In this document: piece after piece, positions 35,672-46,945 of the stretch
How the letters are laid out: each line of letters opens with the position of its first letter
Position numbering within the stretch: position 1 is the first letter of the stretch
Assembly: GCA_024180945.1 (NCBI GenBank)
Contig: JAKSGN010000006.1
Coordinates: forward strand, 3,348,001-3,412,000
From: Macrophomina tecta
Lineage: Eukaryota > Ascomycota > Dothideomycetes > Botryosphaeriales > Botryosphaeriaceae
Reading direction: 5' to 3'
Length of the DNA: 64,000 nucleotides
Program-made: the position numbers and the translations under genes
Notes under the pieces: model-generated
Database searches by the model: none
Seen by the model: the letters and a program-made list of their open reading frames with translations, nothing else
Told to the model about the DNA's origin: nothing

Positions 35672-38382
35672 ATGAACCCCCGTTCGTCGCGGCTCTGGCC
35701 GCTGCTGCGTATGCTCCCACCTGCCTCTCCCTCTCCGCCGCCCCAGCTAATTGTCCTCGGCCACAGTCTTCGTTCTTCTGATTGCCGCTCTCGCCTCAGC
35801 CCGTAGCAACGCTCACAATGGTGGCCCCGAGATCGCGAACAATGACCACGCTCAACAACAGCACGCCCTCGCGAACGCGAACTGGCGCCAGGACGCGCAG
35901 GGAGGTGCGCAGACCCAGAACCGTACATGACACAGCGTATGCTGACCTGGTAGGCCAGGCGCATCCGAAGTCGAACAAGCAACGGCTCTTCTCCGCAAGA
36001 TCCGCCCCTCGAGCAGCCGCCTGACTACTCTGAGCAAGCCCACCGGTCTCCTGGGCTCGACCGCCCACTATGCGAAGGAGCTGTTCTTCCTCCTCTTCAT
36101 GAATGGCCCGCCCCAGCGAGAGCTTCTATCCTCCAACGACCAGCCAAAGAAGCTCAGTCAGCCTTTGGCCGAAGCTGTAAATCTGTTGGAGACAGCTGCC
36201 GCCAAGAACAATCCCGACGCCCTCTTTCTTCTCGCCGAATTGAATTTCCATGGAAACTACACCCACCCTCGCGACTATTCTGCTGCCTTCCGGAGGTACC
36301 AGGAGCTGGCTGATCTGAATGGCAACGCCACCGCCCAATACGTGCTTGGTTTGATGCATGCTACCGGTGTGGGTGGGGCAGTGGAGAAAAACCAGGCCAA
36401 GGCCATGCTGTATCACACCTTCGCAGCAGAAGGCGGAGATATTAGGTCACAAATGACGATTGCATTCCGCCATCACACTGGAGTTGCTACCCCACGCGAC
36501 TGTGAGGAGGCTGTTTACTGGTACAAGAGGGTCGCCGACCGCGCCGTCGAGTACATGCGCTCCGGTCCGCCTGGGGGTCATGTCATGCTCAAGGAGGGCT
36601 ATCGGATCGCTGATGACGTGGGTGGAGTTTACGGAGAAGGCGCCAGCGTAAGCAGCTCAGGGCCAAACGCTAAGATGGGCGGCGCCGCCTCGGATGCCCA
36701 CGCTTCCTTCGACGACGTTCTGGAGTACTTGGATCTGATGTCCAGAAAAGGTGACCTCAAGGCTACCTTCAGTCTCGGCAAGTTGCATTATGACGGGTCC
36801 AGGGAGCTCAAGCGTGATCTGAAGGCCGCCAAGGCTTACTTCCTGGAGGTAGCAAGAGTGTACTGGAGCAAGGACGGTAAGGAGAACAAGGATATCCCTC
36901 CTGGAGCTGAGAGGCTGGCTGCAAAAGCGGCGGGCTACCTTGGTCGGATGTTCCTGCGCGGTGAAGGCATTGAGCAAAGCTTCCCCATCGCAAAGACTTG
37001 GTTCCAGCGCGGCGTTAAACATGGCGACTCCCTCTCCCAGTTTTCCTTAGGCCTCATGTACCTTGAGGGCCTCGGTGTGGACGCTGACCCCGTTAAGGCC
37101 GCTGATTACTTTGCAGCTGCGGCCGACCAAGACCTTGCTGCCGCTCAGGTTCGCCTTGGTGCTCTATTCTTGGACCAGGGCGATGTCCTAACGGCAACCA
37201 AATATTTTGACCTTGCTGCTCGGAACGGGCATTTCGAAGCGTTCTACTATCTTGCTGAGCTCGCCAATCAAGGCGTTGGCCGCGATAAGTCCTGCGGGAT
37301 GGCTGTCACCTATTACAAGATCGTGTCCGAGAAGGCTGAGACCATTGTTTCTCCCATTCGAGAGGCCAACGAAGCGTATGAAGCTGGTGACTTGGAAACT
37401 GCGCTCATTGGATACATGATGGCTGCCGAGCAAGGTTTCGAGGCCGCCCAAGCGAATGTTGCTTACCTTCTGGACCAATCTCGTCCTCGCCTTTCTCTCG
37501 ACAAGTTCCTCCCCTTCGCTCAGCGAAAGGTCAAGCAAGTTGGAGATGCTGCTCTCGCTCTCATTTACTGGACACGCTCAGCCAAACAGTCAAACATTGA
37601 CTCGATGGTCAAGATGGGTGACTACTACCTGGACGGCCTTGGAGCGCCGGACGGGGCTGATCAAGAGAAGGCCGCAGCATGTTACCAGGCAGCTGCTGAG
37701 ACAATGCAGAGCGCACAGGCCTTCTGGAACCTTGGCTGGATGCATGAGAATGGCATTGGCTTGGACCAGGACTTCCACCTAGCCAAACGCTTTTACGACC
37801 AAGCGCTGGAGACAAACAGGGAAGCTTACCTACCTGTTACTCTCGCTCTGTTCAAACTCAGGGCCAGAAGCTGGTGGAACACCGTCACTCATGGCCGCAT
37901 CAACTCAATTCAAGATGATCCCGGTAAGTCTCCGAATTCTTAGTGATTTAACATAGGACCCCACAAACTAACCGAGGAACCACGAAATCGCAGAACCGTC
38001 GAAGCCGCGTTCTCTTACCGAGTGGCTCGCCGCCTTCCTCGATGCTGCCGACGCCGAGTACTACGAGAATATGGGCGAGGTCGACGACTGGGAGGACGGA
38101 ACGGGCTTCGCGGACGACTACTATGATGACATAGAGGAGAGTATCATTGACACTCTCGTCATCTTAGGATTGGCCGGCGTCTTGGCATTTTTGGTGTATT
38201 ATCGCAACCAGGCTGCTGAACGGGCTAGGAGGGCAAGGGAGCAACAGCAACAGCTGCAGCAGCAACAGGCGCAGCGGTATGATGGAGGAGGCAGAGATGG
38301 TGCGCAGGCCGATGGCGGGTTCTTTCCACCGCCGGACGATCCGAATTTCAATGCCTGGGTGGCCGGGGGTGTGGGGCATTGA
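35672..38382 (+). CDS. hrd3: ERAD receptor Hrd3/SEL1L with Sel1 repeats
   Basis: Lumenal partner of the Hrd1 ubiquitin ligase that recognises misfolded proteins. Exons 35672-35708, 35767-35904, 35959-37923 and 37994-38382 give 842 residues. Intron 1 splits the signal peptide: 'MNPRSSRLWPLL' joins 'LFVLLIAALASARS'; its branch site CTAAT lies 16 bases before the acceptor. Then come a Gln/Asn/His-rich stretch and at least ten Sel1 repeats, for example 'ATAQYVLGLMHATGVGG', 'SQFSLGLMYLEGLGVD', 'AFWNLGWMHENGIGLD'. One membrane helix near 765-786 ('IDTLVILGLAGVLAFLVYY') is followed by a cytosolic Gln-rich tail. Splice phases all agree. Intact. Confidence 0.93.
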
Positions 38383-40279
38383 TAGGAAGTGGGGGGATGC
38401 TGTTTGTTCACTGCTATGCTTACTGTTATGTGCCTGCCTTGTCTTATTATTTTCGCGTCTGGTGTGATATGGAAAGCGGGCAGGCGTGGCATTGGAGGCG
38501 CTAGTCTTTCTCTCATCGTTGGGTGATGTCAATAAATGGATATTTTCGTCTCCGTTGTCTTTCGTTGGTTGGTTTTTGCTCCCCTCCTAGAGTACTCGAG
38601 GTGGTGATGAAAATCTTGTATCATAGAGAGTAAGGTAATGCTCGTATACACATGGACATAGTATCGTAGGGTTGATAACCTTTCTTTGGATTCATCTTAT
38701 TGGTGCTCGTTTTGGGTATCGGGAGAGTTTTTAGGGAAGGGTTAGGATCACCCTTGAATGCAACAAAGTGCAATAACAGAGTGCTATAACCAATCTAACA
38801 CGTTCTATACGCATAAAGGCATGCTGATGTTTTCGTAGCCTCACTCAAGCATCTCAAACTCTCTAGATTCTTAACAACATCGGCATCCCCCACACTGTCC
38901 AAAATCAACCAAGAGACAGATACACCGGAACGGAAAGAGGTCCCTTTCACGACAAAACATGTCTTCCGAAGCCCTTGTCGTCAAATATTGGAGATTCCGG
39001 AACACTTCAACGACAAAAACACATCTCACGCAAGCCTTGCGGAGATTCTTACCTCCAGCAAACATACCGCGCCGAACTACCGCTGCAGCGTGGACAAATG
39101 ACTGGTTGATGAAGATACCATGGCGGCGATAAAATATCGCCACCGCGATACAAGTGCAGAAGCGGATGGAAATCAAACCAACAAGCGAGGCCTTTGACAT
39201 TGCACAGCAGTGCTTTGATAAGTGGGAGAATAGGAAGATGTGATCGGCATGGATCTCTTTCGGGATACCGATTGTGTTGAACGCGGATGCTCAGAAGACG
39301 GATTTAGGTGAATAAGGCCTGACAGCGAAGGTTCTCGAGGTGGTGGATGCAGGTGAGCTCAGGGAATTTCCAGTGCCTTTCGGGCCTGCTGCATTAGGGC
39401 ATGAAAGTTGTCTGCCGGTTGGAACAACTTGCGCGAACGACAGTCTGCAGATTTCTTTCGAGATCGCAGGTTTGCTCGGACCGCTCAGCAAGTATGCTAT
39501 GGGAAGGCAGCACATTACTATCTTTATTTATATATTAATGCATAAATTGCCGGACCTTGCTAAAAACCCCGGGTCTCCCAGTTGAGAGCATTTGTCTCAT
39601 TAACAGAGTCTGGCCTGATTATCCGTACGATCTACACTGAGTACTCATCCGACGGTTTTATCCGCCTAAGATTCCGCCTTAAAAGAATATAGTTTTAGTA
39701 AAGTTTTATATCTTTTATAGATATACTAGCTGTAATCTTTCATTTATTCGCTTTTAATTATAAATAAATGATTAAGTATACTAGATCTGCTCTAGCGTAG
39801 AGGTAGTAGTGATGTGCTCAAGGCAAGTATATAAGTAGCGGACCACCGGATAGTACGGATGTTTACTCCCTCTCTATATCCCATTTTGTCCTGCTCTCCC
39901 AATCGTGTTCCACGATCTCAATCTCCCTCACGTCCGCGCCTTATCCGTACAAATTCCAAGCCTTCTCAGCAATGTTCTTCGGGTTACACTACTATGCCTC
40001 AGCGCTCACAAATCCTCCTACAAGGATCATAGCGCACTGCACGTCATACTTCTTAAAGGTTTTATAAAGCGTGCGTACGAGGCTGTACTGTGCAGGCTTA
40101 ACTACAGAGAGGGAGAAAAGCGGCGGATACGGGTCTCTATATAAGAAACCGCCAGTCACGAGCAGAGACGGTTTACAAGCCGCACCCTGTACTAGTTCAA
40201 CAAAGCGTGGCATGGTCCATTAGGAGACTATATATAGAGACGAAACAGCAATCTATGCGAAACGGTTTCGCACCGTATG
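38383..40279. other. Gene-poor region with AT-rich block
   Basis: About 1.9 kb. A minus-strand frame at 38871-39200 is Cys-rich but has no signal peptide or support. Bases 39650-39790 are strikingly A/T-rich (runs such as TTTTAATTATAAATAAATG), which looks like mutated repeat DNA. No intact gene. Confidence 0.5.
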
Positions 40280-40678
40280 TTAGCGCGACCGGGACGCGGG
40301 CTCGTCGACGAGGGCGCTCACCTTAAAGTCGTTCTCCAGCTCCTCGACGGGGAATGCTAGCACCTCGCTCGCTCCCACACGTACCGCGTTAAAGAGTACC
40401 GTTTCGACCGGGATGTTATATTCGCGAAGCTTCTCGTCAGCTTTTGCAAGGGCCGACTTGAGGTGTTCTGCACTGGAGATATCTGCTGCGATTGTGTGCA
40501 CGGTAGCGTGAGGCTCCGGGGCCTTTAATTCCGCAGCGTCCTCCAGAAGGCGGGAAGCATTTCGCGAGAGGAATATAACATGATGAAAGCCGTGGGATGC
40601 AAAGAGAGATGCAATGTGCCTGCCAATGCCCGGGCCGGAACCACGGACGAGAGCACCGTGCAACATTTCGGAAGGCAT
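40280..40678 (-). pseudogene. Truncated short-chain dehydrogenase/reductase (SDR)
   Basis: Minus-strand frame starting at 40678 with the Rossmann cofactor site 'RGSGPGIGRHIASLFASHGF', the 'FLSRNASRL' segment and 'ADISS', the usual acidic adenine-binding residue region, then 'VLFNAVRVG' in place of the NNAG-type motif. It stops at about residue 118, after 'ELENDFK'. At that point the sequence reads AAG/GTGAGC, a good splice donor, but no downstream exon with the catalytic YxxxK could be found; AT-rich repeat-like DNA follows. This is therefore a 5' fragment whose 3' part was lost, most likely to a repeat insertion or deletion. A remote possibility is a far-away second exon. Confidence 0.7.
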
Positions 40679-41508
40679 TTGAAATTGAAAAGTTTAAGAG
40701 GTATAGTGCTGAAGTGGTAGGAGACGCTTGGGGAGAAAAGGGGGGATTATAAGGGGAGAGAGATATTTGCTGTCATGGGAATCTGTCTCCGTGGATGCGT
40801 GATACGTCATGGGTACCGCGCCAACTGATGGGTTTTCTAGACGATGAGATTCCTTATCTGGTCATGATGAGCAAAGTCGCCTGCTTACTTGCGGACGCTG
40901 GCAGTGCATTTGTGTCAATATGAAACCGGGTAAGCATTATCCGGGCGATGGTTGGCGAAGCTCAACACCGAACAAGGCCAGGGCCTAGCGGAGAAGGCGG
41001 AAGCACTTCTCGTTAAGGCTACCTAGCCGGCTCTTGATTACTTTATTGCTTTTCATGAGCGCTCCGGCTTACATCGAAATCGTTGGTGGGTAGACGCCGT
41101 TCCTTGGCTGTTGCGTAACGCAAATTTCCAGCAGGGAATGGTAAACGTCGAGATTAGAAATATAAGTTGGATCTATGCATCAGTGTCCTGCTCTTTTGAC
41201 TTCTGAAACATTGCTGAGCTAGAGGCCTCGTGCCGAAGCGGTTAGTCACATGAGGATCAGATTACTGTAACAATTTTTACCTGGCTATACAAGCCAGGTC
41301 CATACAGGAGCTCATCTTCCAGACCATTGCAGCTGAGCATCTCGCGACTGATGTTATGACCAATTATGGCTGGAATACATTGACGCGACTTTGTCTTATC
41401 CACCTGCCATGGATGTCTCCTCAGACGAACGAAGGTAGGTAACATCACCGGCACCACGCATCAAAGGGTAGGCAATCAATAACGGCATATGCCCATATCT
41501 ACATATAG
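40679..41508. other. Intergenic, no feature recognised
   Basis: About 830 bases upstream of the SDR fragment. Only short frames; nothing supportable. Confidence 0.4.
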
Positions 41509-41990
41509 TTTACGCGACCGGACATAATCGCAAGCCGCCGACCAAGCACTACGGCCGGGCCCTAGAAGCCCGTGTCCAGTCCCTGGAGCAGGAGCTGGCA
41601 GCCATCCGCGAGGGTATCGATGCGGTTTCTGAGTCTACAAAGACAAATCGTAGCGAAGCACACAGTACCGGCATGGCACGGGTTTCTGACTGATCTAGAC
41701 GTGATTACGGACACATTAGGAAGCTTTAACATTGGCGACGGTGGCGCAGTCTCTTACTTGGGTTCCTAAGGCAATCTAAATCTACTCCGCCATAATGTAC
41801 TGCACCTTATGAGGTCATCACAAGAGATATAGCAGCGTATCCTTCTCTATCAGGGTACTCCGCATCCCTCAAGCCTTAAATTAGTCTCGGAAGAGCTGCG
41901 AGAACACCTACTGAACCTATTCTGGGCCTGGCGAACTTGTGGCAGCGGATTATCGCTCGAGACTAATTTCTGGAAGACCTCCATACTAGT
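41509..41990 (+). pseudogene. Relic of a Zn2Cys6 fungal-specific transcription factor
   Basis: Fragments in order match the family layout. 41517-41640 encodes 'NRKPPTKHYGRALEARVQSL' followed by 'EQELAAIREG', the linker and coiled coil right after a Zn2Cys6 cluster. Then, after a stop (41691-41693), comes 'DTLGSFNIGDGGAVSYLGS', the start of the fungal transcription-factor homology domain, a stop, and 'ELREHLLNLFWAW' with further stops. The zinc cluster itself is not found upstream. Frame changes and stops show that the gene is dead. Confidence 0.65.
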
Positions 41991-42000
41991 ACATATCTAC

Positions 42001-42560
42001 CTATATACCCAAAGCAGCTCTCTTGCTATCTACAGCCCGTAAATGATCTTCCCAGTACGTTTCGCTCTGGCACATATTGACATCACACGTTTCACACTCA
42101 TAAGGCGTACGTCGAGGCCTTCCTACCTTTCGTTGCTTACTCGTTCGCGGGGCCACGGGCCCACAGCGACGATGGCCTACGCCAGCCTGGCGCTTTTGAG
42201 CAATGCAAGCGCTACAGGTACTCGTATTTCGTTTACCACGGATATGACAGTGACGTTCAACCGGGTTCACGATATCATAAAGCGACCCCTTATACGATGA
42301 CTGCTGGCCGTGTATCCTCTCGACTCGAGCTCGAAGCTCGTGCGCGAGGGTTACACGAAATTCCTTCGTAGTGAACTCTTGAAAGGGTATATGAGGTAGC
42401 GGGTACTCCTTAGAGGCGAGTACGAGGCGGCTAGTATATAGCTTTTAAAGCTTAAAGGCGTTCGTAATAGCAACGTCAACGAGGAGGTGCCAGAGTGCCT
42501 ACGAGTTATGTAAGTTGGACGTGCTTAGTTTTCTCCGTATATTTATCACTAAGAATCTTT
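42001..42560 (-). pseudogene. Relic of a piggyBac-like (DDE_Tnp_1_7) transposase, C-terminal part
   Basis: Read from about 42513 down to a stop at 42001: 'ALWHLLVDVAITNAFKL', a stop (TAA), 'FTTKEFRVTLAHELRARVE', 'LYDIVNPVERHCHIRGKR', then a Cys-rich end with CxxC, 'RTPYECETCDVNMCQS' and 'YWEDHLRAVD'. The helical block plus terminal zinc ribbon matches the end of fungal piggyBac-type transposases. The catalytic Asp part is not recognisable. The Cys-rich tail (89 codons) is still open. No terminal inverted repeats were found. Confidence 0.55.
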
Positions 42561-43471
42561 GGGAACTTCTGACTTGCGTAGAGGCTTTATAAAAGGCTAA
42601 CTTAATACCCCCCGGCGATCTGTAGCCTAGTAACTTACCCTCCAGCCACGCCAATGAGGCCACCTCGTAGTATATTGATCGCGGACCTGATTGGCGACGT
42701 CTACCCCGTTCAATGGAACTGGTCCGACCTGCTCTCGTTTGATGATACAGAGCAATCGTGAACCTTTGGGAGGGAATCACTTAAAGGAGAGCTTGTCGAA
42801 ATTTGGGTGGAGACCTATTTGCCCAAATCAGGTGAGGCCAGAAGAGAGGATTCGATGCCTGTCTGTCTTTTGAAAGAGAGGTAAACGAGTGTCCTTAACT
42901 ACATGGATTGGAATCGGTATAACCGATGAATTGCGAATATCCGAGGGAGCGTATATACCAAGGATATTGGGCATGAATCATGCCTTCCACATGTCAGGCA
43001 AGAGAAGAAGTGCCTAAGGGATCAAACAACAAGTGATGCCTGAAATATTAGGAGATACTGGTTAACAGAGCCTTTCTTCGATTGCAAACGCGAAAACGCT
43101 GTCACGCTTCATGACTCATGCGCCCTTCCGGATAATGCATACCCGGGCAAGGGGGGCGTCGTAGTGGCCCGGACACCCACCGCCGGTCCATCGCCAGCAG
43201 TCTCTATCCCCCTGGATGCAAAAGATTCCAGAATACAAAGTGCGTCTCCGACCTGATTTTCAACTCTCATAAGCCACTCCTTTGGTCTAACCTCGATCTC
43301 GGGAACTTCCATCGGCCGTGCAATTCACTCGTTCTGATGCAGCAATGCCATAGCCGGCAAACAGGCAGCAAAATGACAACCTCGGCGCATGCAAGCGTTC
43401 GGTGAGCCATTATCTGCTCTTTCTGGCCCGAACTGGCCCTCATTTTCTCCGCATCTCCCTTCACGTATACG
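42561..43471. other. Intergenic, probably degenerate repeat
   Basis: About 0.9 kb next to the transposase relic. No recognisable gene. Confidence 0.35.
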
Positions 43472-44009
43472 ATGGCTGACGAAGAGCAAGTCACGGAGCA
43501 ATAGACGCCGCAGCCCGAGCCTCGGAGCTTGTTTCCGCTACCGTAAAGGACCCGATAGTATTCATCCAACCGAGAGAGCTCTACCATCTGGTAGACACCC
43601 TCCCGCCTGTCGACCAGAAAGAGCTGCTCGGCGAATGGTCGTCCGGGGGCTTTAACACCGGCCACCCGATGAACGACTGGCTGAAATCGATCATCTGGAT
43701 GGGCATCACTTTCCGCAGCATGGACGACGTCGAGCCCATCGCGGTCGCCGCGCAGACGAGAGACGGGTCGGGCCCGAGGAGGCGGTGACTGGAGGAATGG
43801 GGGGATGGTGAGGCAAGTGCACTCCTTATGGTCGACGCCCTCCAACCATAGGCCCGGGAAGCTATGAAGGGGATTTCCGAGCAGCCGCTGTTGCAACCAG
43901 ATCGTATAAGGGATCATTGTAGATGATTCATGAGGCGGGTCGTCGAAGCCAAGTACAGGGGCGTCGTGTCGGCGGCATTCTTCTGCGATCTTCATATGTC
44001 TCAGCCGCC
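43472..44009 (+). pseudogene. Relic of a GXWXG / DUF4334 protein
   Basis: The ATG at 43472 opens 'MADEEQVTE' and then runs into a stop. One frame over, the protein continues 'SELVSATVKDPIVFIQPREL', 'GEWSSGGFNTGHPMNDWL' and 'GITFRSMDDVEPIAV', the characteristic GxWxGxxFxTGH core. After a stop and another frame change 'EAKYRGVVSAAFFCDLHMS' matches the RGVVSAAMVYD block of DUF4334. At least two frameshifts and two stops are needed to bring the pieces together. The family is of unknown function. The opposite-strand frame over this stretch is a shadow. Confidence 0.7.
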
Positions 44010-44668
44010 ATAAGCTACTCCTAGCAAATGACCCTCCTCCTTTCTATTACGGCGTAGGGCGGCATACAGGGGTAGACAATTCAACTGCAAAAATATTCAT
44101 GCAGACGCCCGACTGTTAGTAGATTACTCTGTGCATCAAAACATATTTATTCCCTTTGCCATCTAGGAATCCCGTCAGCTTTTGTATAGCGCTTGATGGG
44201 TGCCCTGAAGGGAGGTAATAAGGCGCAAGGTGCGGCCTCCGATAATTTCCGGGAAAATTACATTGCGGAGTTTAGCTGGGGGCGGGAGCAAAGAAGCCCG
44301 GGCCTGGCCGACTGTCCTCTGCGCGGGTACTGAAGGCTCTGGGTCTCAGCATCAACGGGATTCATGTCCTCGGCGATTACGTGTGCTACGTGATGGCGTA
44401 TGGTCCTGCGAGCCTCAAAATGGGAACCAGTCTGCGAAGCTGACGATGGAAAATCCGGTTGTTCTCCTAGCTAATGAGTCTGTTTGATTCCTTGTGCGTA
44501 TGAAGATATTAAAGCTGCTCGCTAGATACTCGGTTTGTAGAGTCTACCACGGAAAACATCACACTTCACGGGCCTACACCATCACAGATCCAGGTGGGTG
44601 CGTTGCGTCAACGCTGTGTTATTCTTCTATTATCCATCTTTGTACAGCTCATGTAAGCTCGGCCCCAC
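44010..44668. other. Intergenic, no feature recognised
   Basis: About 660 bases before the 3' end of the DHA1 transporter. Nothing supportable beyond short frames. Confidence 0.4.
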
Positions 44669-46945
44669 TTACGCCTCCTCCTCTTCCCTCTTCCTCCTCA
44701 CTCTCTCCATCCTCTGCGCCCTCCACTTCATCCCGTACCGCCACTCTGCCCACGCCGTCGGCGTCGCCGCAATCACAACGCCCCCCAGCGCCACGAACAG
44801 CACGCCGGGGGTCACCTTCTCGAGCGCGATCTCGGTCAGACTCACCCCGACGGCGCCCAGCAGACACCTGGCCAGGTTGTTGACGGCCGTCGCCGCCGCG
44901 CTCTTGCCAGGGTACAGGTCGACGGTCAGCGTGTTATTCAGGTTGAGCACGGCCGTGCTAGCGTAGCCGATGGCAAACTGCGCCATCAGCGGCACGACCT
45001 GCGGGCCCGGCGGCGTAAGGCTCCAGCCGTAGACGACGACGGCGAAGGCGAAGACGGCCGTCATGGTCGGCAGCTGCGCCAACCGCGCCCGCTCCAGCGG
45101 GAAGTCGGCCAGCATGCTGGACTTGGGCAGCCGGTGCGCCCGCGGTAGGTCGCGCGCGTACTTGTACGAGTCCTCGGCCAGCCGGAAGTCGGCGTCCATC
45201 TGGCGGCCGGCGATAATGGAGCCGATGGCGCAGCCGATGCCATTGGGGAGAAAGCACGCTCCGATCCTGATTGTTCGGGGGAGATTAGTCATTGCTTCCG
45301 ATTTGCGGAAGGGTGGGGGCTGCAGGTCTTTACTGGAGAGTTGAGAGGTGGTACGCGTGAAGCAGGACAAAAGTCGTGCTGGCGCTAACCATGGACCAGA
45401 CGGTGTAGATGACGCCGCCGAAGAACAGCGTGCATGCGACGTCCTTTTCAAATAGGAAGAGTATCGGCTCAAAGAACATCCGCACTGTCATCCTCTCTCG
45501 CACTGGCTTATCGCCGTGTGGATCTGCCATTGCCGCGACGCCTTCCTTGTTCCACGGTGCTCGTTTGCGGTAGAGCGGCTCGTATTGTAGGCCCTGCAAT
45601 GGCCGAGAGCCGTTGCCGGCAATTGCCCTTAGCGTTTCCGGGAGGAGGACGATTATCAGGATGACGACGAGGCCACCGAGGATGACGAGTAGCCAGAAGA
45701 TGGAGGGGAAGCCTAGGGTGCCCGCAAACTGAAGGAGATTCGTGTTAGCGGCCCATGTCATTATTGCATATCGACGGAGAACACGTACGATGCCCCCGAG
45801 CACGGGGCCAATGGCTATGGATACCTGTCGTGCTGTGAAATGTCAACTTGCACGTGAGTGTGAGCGCTTGGACTCAACCTACCTCCTGCGAACGCGCCGA
45901 TGAAGCCCCCCCTTTCCTTAGCAGGTGCAATGTCAGCAATTACTCCAGCCCCTACGCTCGTTAGTCGCACGTCTTTACCTCACATTCTTCCGATCAGGCG
46001 ACTTACCTATGGAGATTGTAGAAGAGCTCCCAGCCGCTTGCAAGAACCGGAAAAACATAATAACCCCAATGTTTCGCGCCAATGCGAGGCCAACATTGGC
46101 GCCAACAAAGAGCTTGGTGGCAGTCAGAATAAACAGTCGCTGAATATTAAGACTTTGTACATAAGATCAGGGTATAGACAAGTACCTGTCGCCGGCCCAT
46201 GCAGTCAGCGATCGGCCCCCATAGTGATGGTGCCAGCCCTTGTGCAATCCTGCCGCTGCGTCAATGTAAAAATGGCTGGGTCGAGACTCCCAAGACGTAC
46301 ATGTAGGTCGTCACAGTTAGGGAAGCGGCTTGGTTGCTGGCGAAGATAGTATCTGCGATCTCGTCTAGAGCTGGAAAGTAGATATTGCTGGCCAGTGGAG
46401 AGAAAGTAGCCGCAAATGAAACAAGGATAACGATACCATCGTCTCGTCAGCCAGGAGAGCACCGCACTGGGGGTGTAGCTACACTCACGATAACTTCTCG
46501 CGATAATTGAGCACATGGTATACTTCTTCCTGCTCCCTTGAAGGAATATCGTTAGGAGTGGAATCCAGATTGGTCATCTCGAATGCTGGCCTTTGTCCCC
46601 CCATTGCGTCCGGAGGATCAAAGGTGAATCCGAAATTGCTGGAGAAAGTCAGTTCTGCCGTTCGCTCTTGGTCTTCGATATCGAGGTAGGCTCCCGTTGT
46701 ACAAATAGGCTTGCGGAGCGTAAAGTGAAACGTAGCGTCAGCACAGCCTCAGAGCCTTTCGACAGGACACGCGTGTCCGACCCGCCTCCTGCATTGGGGT
46801 GCCTCACGCAGCTGCAGATAGCTTTCCTCGAACTAGATGTCGACGATCAAATGTGCGCACGAGCTGGCGACCTGATTAGCAGGCTGATTGGAGTGCGCGC
46901 ATTACCTGATAAGGGGACAGCGTCGATCTCTGCGTTTGTGGCCAT
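44669..46945 (-). pseudogene. DHA1-type MFS drug/H+ antiporter-like gene, N-terminal frame unresolved, possibly inactive
   Basis: Well-spliced exons on the minus strand: 46442-46301, 46255-46186, 46139-46007, 45951-45883, 45832-45789, 45728-45334 and 45266-44669, all in phase. They encode 'FAATFSPLASNIYFPALDEI', 'AQGLAPSLWGPIADCMGRRQ', 'FRFLQAAGSSSTISIGAGVI', 'GPVLGGI' and 'LNLNNTLTVDLYPGKSAAAT', typical of the Aqr1/Qdr subfamily with 12 helices. Upstream, 46690-46489 encodes a homologous tail ending 'YHVLNYREKLS', but the only plausible intron (46488-46443, GTGAGT...GACGAG) leaves the frame off by one. An ATG at 46945 with a GTAATG donor may be the first exon. Either a one-base indel has killed the gene or the splice pattern is unusual. 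Confidence 0.7.

Noticed and set aside
38871..39200. Cys-rich 109-codon frame as a possible small secreted protein
   Set aside because: No signal peptide, irregular Cys pattern, no promoter or intron evidence.
43267..43995. 242-codon minus-strand frame
   Set aside because: It is opposite the DUF4334 relic and shows no domain; the plus-strand blocks explain the sequence.
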